Origin: Gordonia jinghuaiqii
Lineage (GTDB): Bacteria > Actinomycetota > Actinomycetes > Mycobacteriales > Mycobacteriaceae
Length of the DNA stretch: 64,000 bases
Reading direction: 5' to 3'
NCBI RefSeq assembly: GCF_014041935.1
Contig: NZ_CP059491.1
Span: 1,054,001-1,118,000, forward strand
A program made the position numbers and the translations under genes. The notes beneath the pieces are model-generated. The model was not told where the DNA came from, made no database searches, and saw only the letters and a list, made by a program, of their open reading frames with translations. Numbering within the stretch: position 1 is the stretch's first letter; each line of letters opens with the position of its first letter. Shown one piece after another: positions 62,177 through 64,000 of the stretch.

Positions 62177-63586
62177 TCAGGGGGTTGTGAGACCGGTGCC
62201 GGCGGATGCGCGGGTCAGATACCGGCCGCGGCCCGCACGGTCGCCCTCGGCGGTCAGGACACCGTCGTGAGCGATGAGATCGCCGCGCGAGTAGACGGCG
62301 TCGATCCGTCCGGTCAGGCTCCATCCCTCCCAGAGCGTGTAATCGACGTTCTGGACCTGGTTTTCGGCGCTGACCGACGTGGTGCCCTCGGGGTCGAGGA
62401 TCACGATGTCGGCGTCGGAACCCGGTGCCAGAACGCCTTTTCGGGGGTAGAGGCCGAACTGTCGGGCCGGTTCCGCGGCGGTCACCTTGACGAACTGGTT
62501 CGGCGTCAGCCGGCCGGACGCGACACCTTCGGACCAGGTGACGATCATCCGGTGCTCGACGCCGGGGCCGCCGTTGGGGATGCGACGGAAATCGTCGCGG
62601 CCCAGCGACTTCTGGCCGTCGAAGCAGTAGGGGCAATGGTCGGAGCTGACGATGCCGAGCACGCCGGTGTCCAGGGCCGACCAGAGGGCATCGTGATGGT
62701 GCTTCTCCCGAAGTGGCGGGGTGAGTACCGCTTTCGCTCCTTCGAAGTCCGGGGCGTCGTACAACTCGGGGCCGAGAGTGAGGTAGTGCGTACACGTTTC
62801 GGCGGTGATCGGCCAGTCCTCACGACGGGCCTCGGCGACGAGCTGTGCGGACTCCTCGGTGGAGAGGTGAACGAGGTAGAGCGGGGCGTCGGCCATGCGG
62901 GAGATCCGGATGGCGCGCGAGACGGCTTCGGCCTCGGTCTCCGGCGGGCGGGAGAGCAGGTGTCCACGCGGACCGGTGACGCCCTTGTTCACGAGATCGC
63001 GGGCCAGGACGTCGATGACGTCGCCGTTCTCGGCGTGGACGCACACCTGCATGCCGGCCGACCCAGCAGTGCGCAGCACCTCGAACAGCTCGCCGTCGTT
63101 GAGCATCAGCGCGCCGCGGTAGGCCATGAAGGTCTTGACGCTGGTGACACCGGACCGTGCCAGCTCGCCGAGCTGAGTGGGCAGGGTGTCGTCGAACCGC
63201 GCGATCTGGGCATGCAGTCCCCAGTCGATGACGGCCTTGTCGGCGGCGTCCGCCGCATGCGACTGCACCGAGTCCCAGACGTCGAGGCCGGGCAGCTGGG
63301 CGCTGTAGTCGATGATCGTCGTCGTGCCGCCGACGGCCGCGGCGCGGGTGCCGGTGTAGAAGTCGTCGGAGGTTGCCGGGTCGAAGGACTTCGAGTCCAT
63401 GTGGGTGTGCGCGTCGACGCCGCCGGGCAGCACGAGCTTGCCGGTGCAGTCGACGATCTCGGCGTCTGCGATCTCGCCGAGCTGGCCGATCTCGGCGATG
63501 GCGCCGTCGATGATCAGCACGTCGACGTGGGTGATCGATTGTTCGTCGACGACATGGCCACCGCGCAACAGGATTCGACGGGTCAT
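62177..63586 (-). CDS. Dihydropyrimidinase / hydantoinase (cyclic amidohydrolase)
   Basis: A 469-residue amidohydrolase that opens cyclic amides such as hydantoins or dihydropyrimidines. The binuclear metal site is complete: His60 and His62 in DAHTHMD, carboxylated Lys151 in SVKTFMAY, His184 in VHAENGD, His240 in YLVHLS and Asp316 in SSDHCPY. The ring specificity cannot be read. Dihydropyrimidine, hydantoin and allantoin enzymes share these residues. ATG 63586 overlaps the upstream stop (ATGA). It is followed by the SnoaL-like gene after 44 nt. Confidence 0.92.
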   Translation of the reverse strand: MTRRILLRGGHVVDEQSITHVDVLIIDGAIAEIGQLGEIADAEIVDCTGKLVLPGGVDAHTHMDSKSFDPATSDDFYTGTRAAAVGGTTTIIDYSAQLPGLDVWDSVQSHAADAADKAVIDWGLHAQIARFDDTLPTQLGELARSGVTSVKTFMAYRGALMLNDGELFEVLRTAGSAGMQVCVHAENGDVIDVLARDLVNKGVTGPRGHLLSRPPETEAEAVSRAIRISRMADAPLYLVHLSTEESAQLVAEARREDWPITAETCTHYLTLGPELYDAPDFEGAKAVLTPPLREKHHHDALWSALDTGVLGIVSSDHCPYCFDGQKSLGRDDFRRIPNGGPGVEHRMIVTWSEGVASGRLTPNQFVKVTAAEPARQFGLYPRKGVLAPGSDADIVILDPEGTTSVSAENQVQNVDYTLWEGWSLTGRIDAVYSRGDLIAHDGVLTAEGDRAGRGRYLTRASAGTGLTTP

Positions 63587-64000
63587 GCGGAGACCTCGGC
63601 TCGGATGGCGCCGACGATCTCGGCATAGGCGACCGGATCGGTGATGCCCTCGGTGCTGATCAGCAGGACATGATCATCGGAGCGGACGAGTCCGGGCTGG
63701 GCCAGCAGGGCCGCGAGGCCTGCGGCGCCGCTCTCCCCGGACTCGACGCCGGCGCGGGCGAACAGGCGCATCGCGTCGCGGGCGCCGTCGTCGGTGACGG
63801 TGACGGCGCTCTGGACTCCGGCCTGCAGGGTCGGCCAGGCGATGGGCGAGATCTCGCCGCAGTTGAGGCCGGCCATGATCGAATCGATCGTGCCGCTCGA
63901 ATGCGTCGGTGTGCCCGCCGCGATGCTGGGTGCCAGGCAGTCGGCGGAGACCGGCTCGGACGCGATCATCCGGGCGCCGGTCGGTGCGAACGACCGGACC
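63583..64000 (-). CDS. Diaminopropionate ammonia-lyase-like PLP enzyme, 3' part only
   Basis: The window ends inside this gene and contains the last 138 residues. The C-terminal part of a fold-type II PLP lyase is visible: RMIASEPVSADCLAPS, SIMAGLNCGEISPIAWPTL, and the phosphate-region motif GESGAAGLAALL, as in 2,3-diaminopropionate ammonia-lyases. The frame continues past 63969 to base 64000. The stop overlaps the hydantoinase ATG by 4 nt, so this is the first visible gene of the operon. It would release ammonia from an amino acid generated or co-metabolised by the pathway. Confidence 0.8.
   Translation of the reverse strand, partial: VRSFAPTGARMIASEPVSADCLAPSIAAGTPTHSSGTIDSIMAGLNCGEISPIAWPTLQAGVQSAVTVTDDGARDAMRLFARAGVESGESGAAGLAALLAQPGLVRSDDHVLLISTEGITDPVAYAEIVGAIRAEVSA

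Noticed and set aside
62267..63628. 453-codon plus-strand frame over the hydantoinase
   Set aside because: Opposite-strand shadow; the hydantoinase frame has all six metal ligands.

Overview
The window is high-GC actinobacterial DNA. Gene content and order point to a mycolic-acid bacterium of the order Mycobacteriales. A Gordonia-like genus is my best guess, but it is an inference, because no rRNA gene or other taxonomic marker lies in the window. The backbone follows the Mycobacterium tuberculosis order hemL (Rv0524) - Rv0525 - thioredoxin-like lipoprotein - ccdA - resB - ccsB (Rv0529), then menA, menE, an Rv0543c-like DUF3349 gene, an Rv0544c-like gene, pitA, menB, menD, an Rv0556-like gene, mgtA and menG (Rv0558). 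It encodes tetrapyrrole synthesis, System II cytochrome c maturation, menaquinone synthesis, phosphate uptake and lipoglycan mannosylation. Blocks of accessory genes interrupt this backbone.

Layout: 0-7.2 kb, a partial SGNH-hydrolase lipoprotein, hemL and the cytochrome c maturation operon. 7.2-15 kb, an EspR-like regulator, a BldC-type regulator, cysteine desulfhydrase Cds1, an ABC exporter, and an HTH gene paired with a Clp N-domain gene under a conspicuous palindromic promoter. 15-20.3 kb, menA-menE-DUF3349-membrane protein-pitA on the minus strand and an F420-type LLM oxidoreductase on the plus strand. 21-38.4 kb, a single-gene nonribosomal peptide synthetase of about 5000 residues, with overlapping genes for a low-molecular-weight tyrosine phosphatase and a DUF4012 envelope protein. 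38.7-40.9 kb, menB, a small membrane protein and a hot-dog thioesterase. 40.9-46.8 kb, a ThiF/E1-like-nitroreductase fusion, a putative GNAT acyltransferase, a membrane GGDEF diguanylate cyclase and an EAL phosphodiesterase. 47-50.7 kb, a CIRCE-controlled Hsp20, a saccharopine-dehydrogenase-like enzyme, an AbrB-type membrane protein and a methyltransferase. 50.7-55.8 kb, menD, DUF3592, a peptidase-E-like protein, mgtA and menG. 55.8-57.3 kb, palindromic repeats, an IS481-type transposase remnant and an MpaB/DUF2236 gene. 57.5-64 kb, a minus-strand operon for import and breakdown of a hydantoin-like nitrogen compound.

The most unusual parts are three. The NRPS reads C-A(degenerate)-T / C-A-T / C-A-T / C-T / C-A-T-TE and is translationally coupled to a phosphatase and an envelope protein. 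The ThiF-nitroreductase and acyltransferase genes sit beside a complete cyclic-di-GMP make-and-break pair. The hydantoinase operon includes a 2-oxoglutarate oxygenase, a SnoaL-like protein and two divergent racemase-family enzymes. At the DNA level, eleven genes have a TANNNT hexamer 6-7 nt before the start codon, which predicts leaderless mRNAs. In-frame 15/18-bp tandem repeats recur in linkers and termini. A nested palindromic intergenic repeat occurs twice. No tRNA, rRNA, CRISPR array or replication origin was seen.
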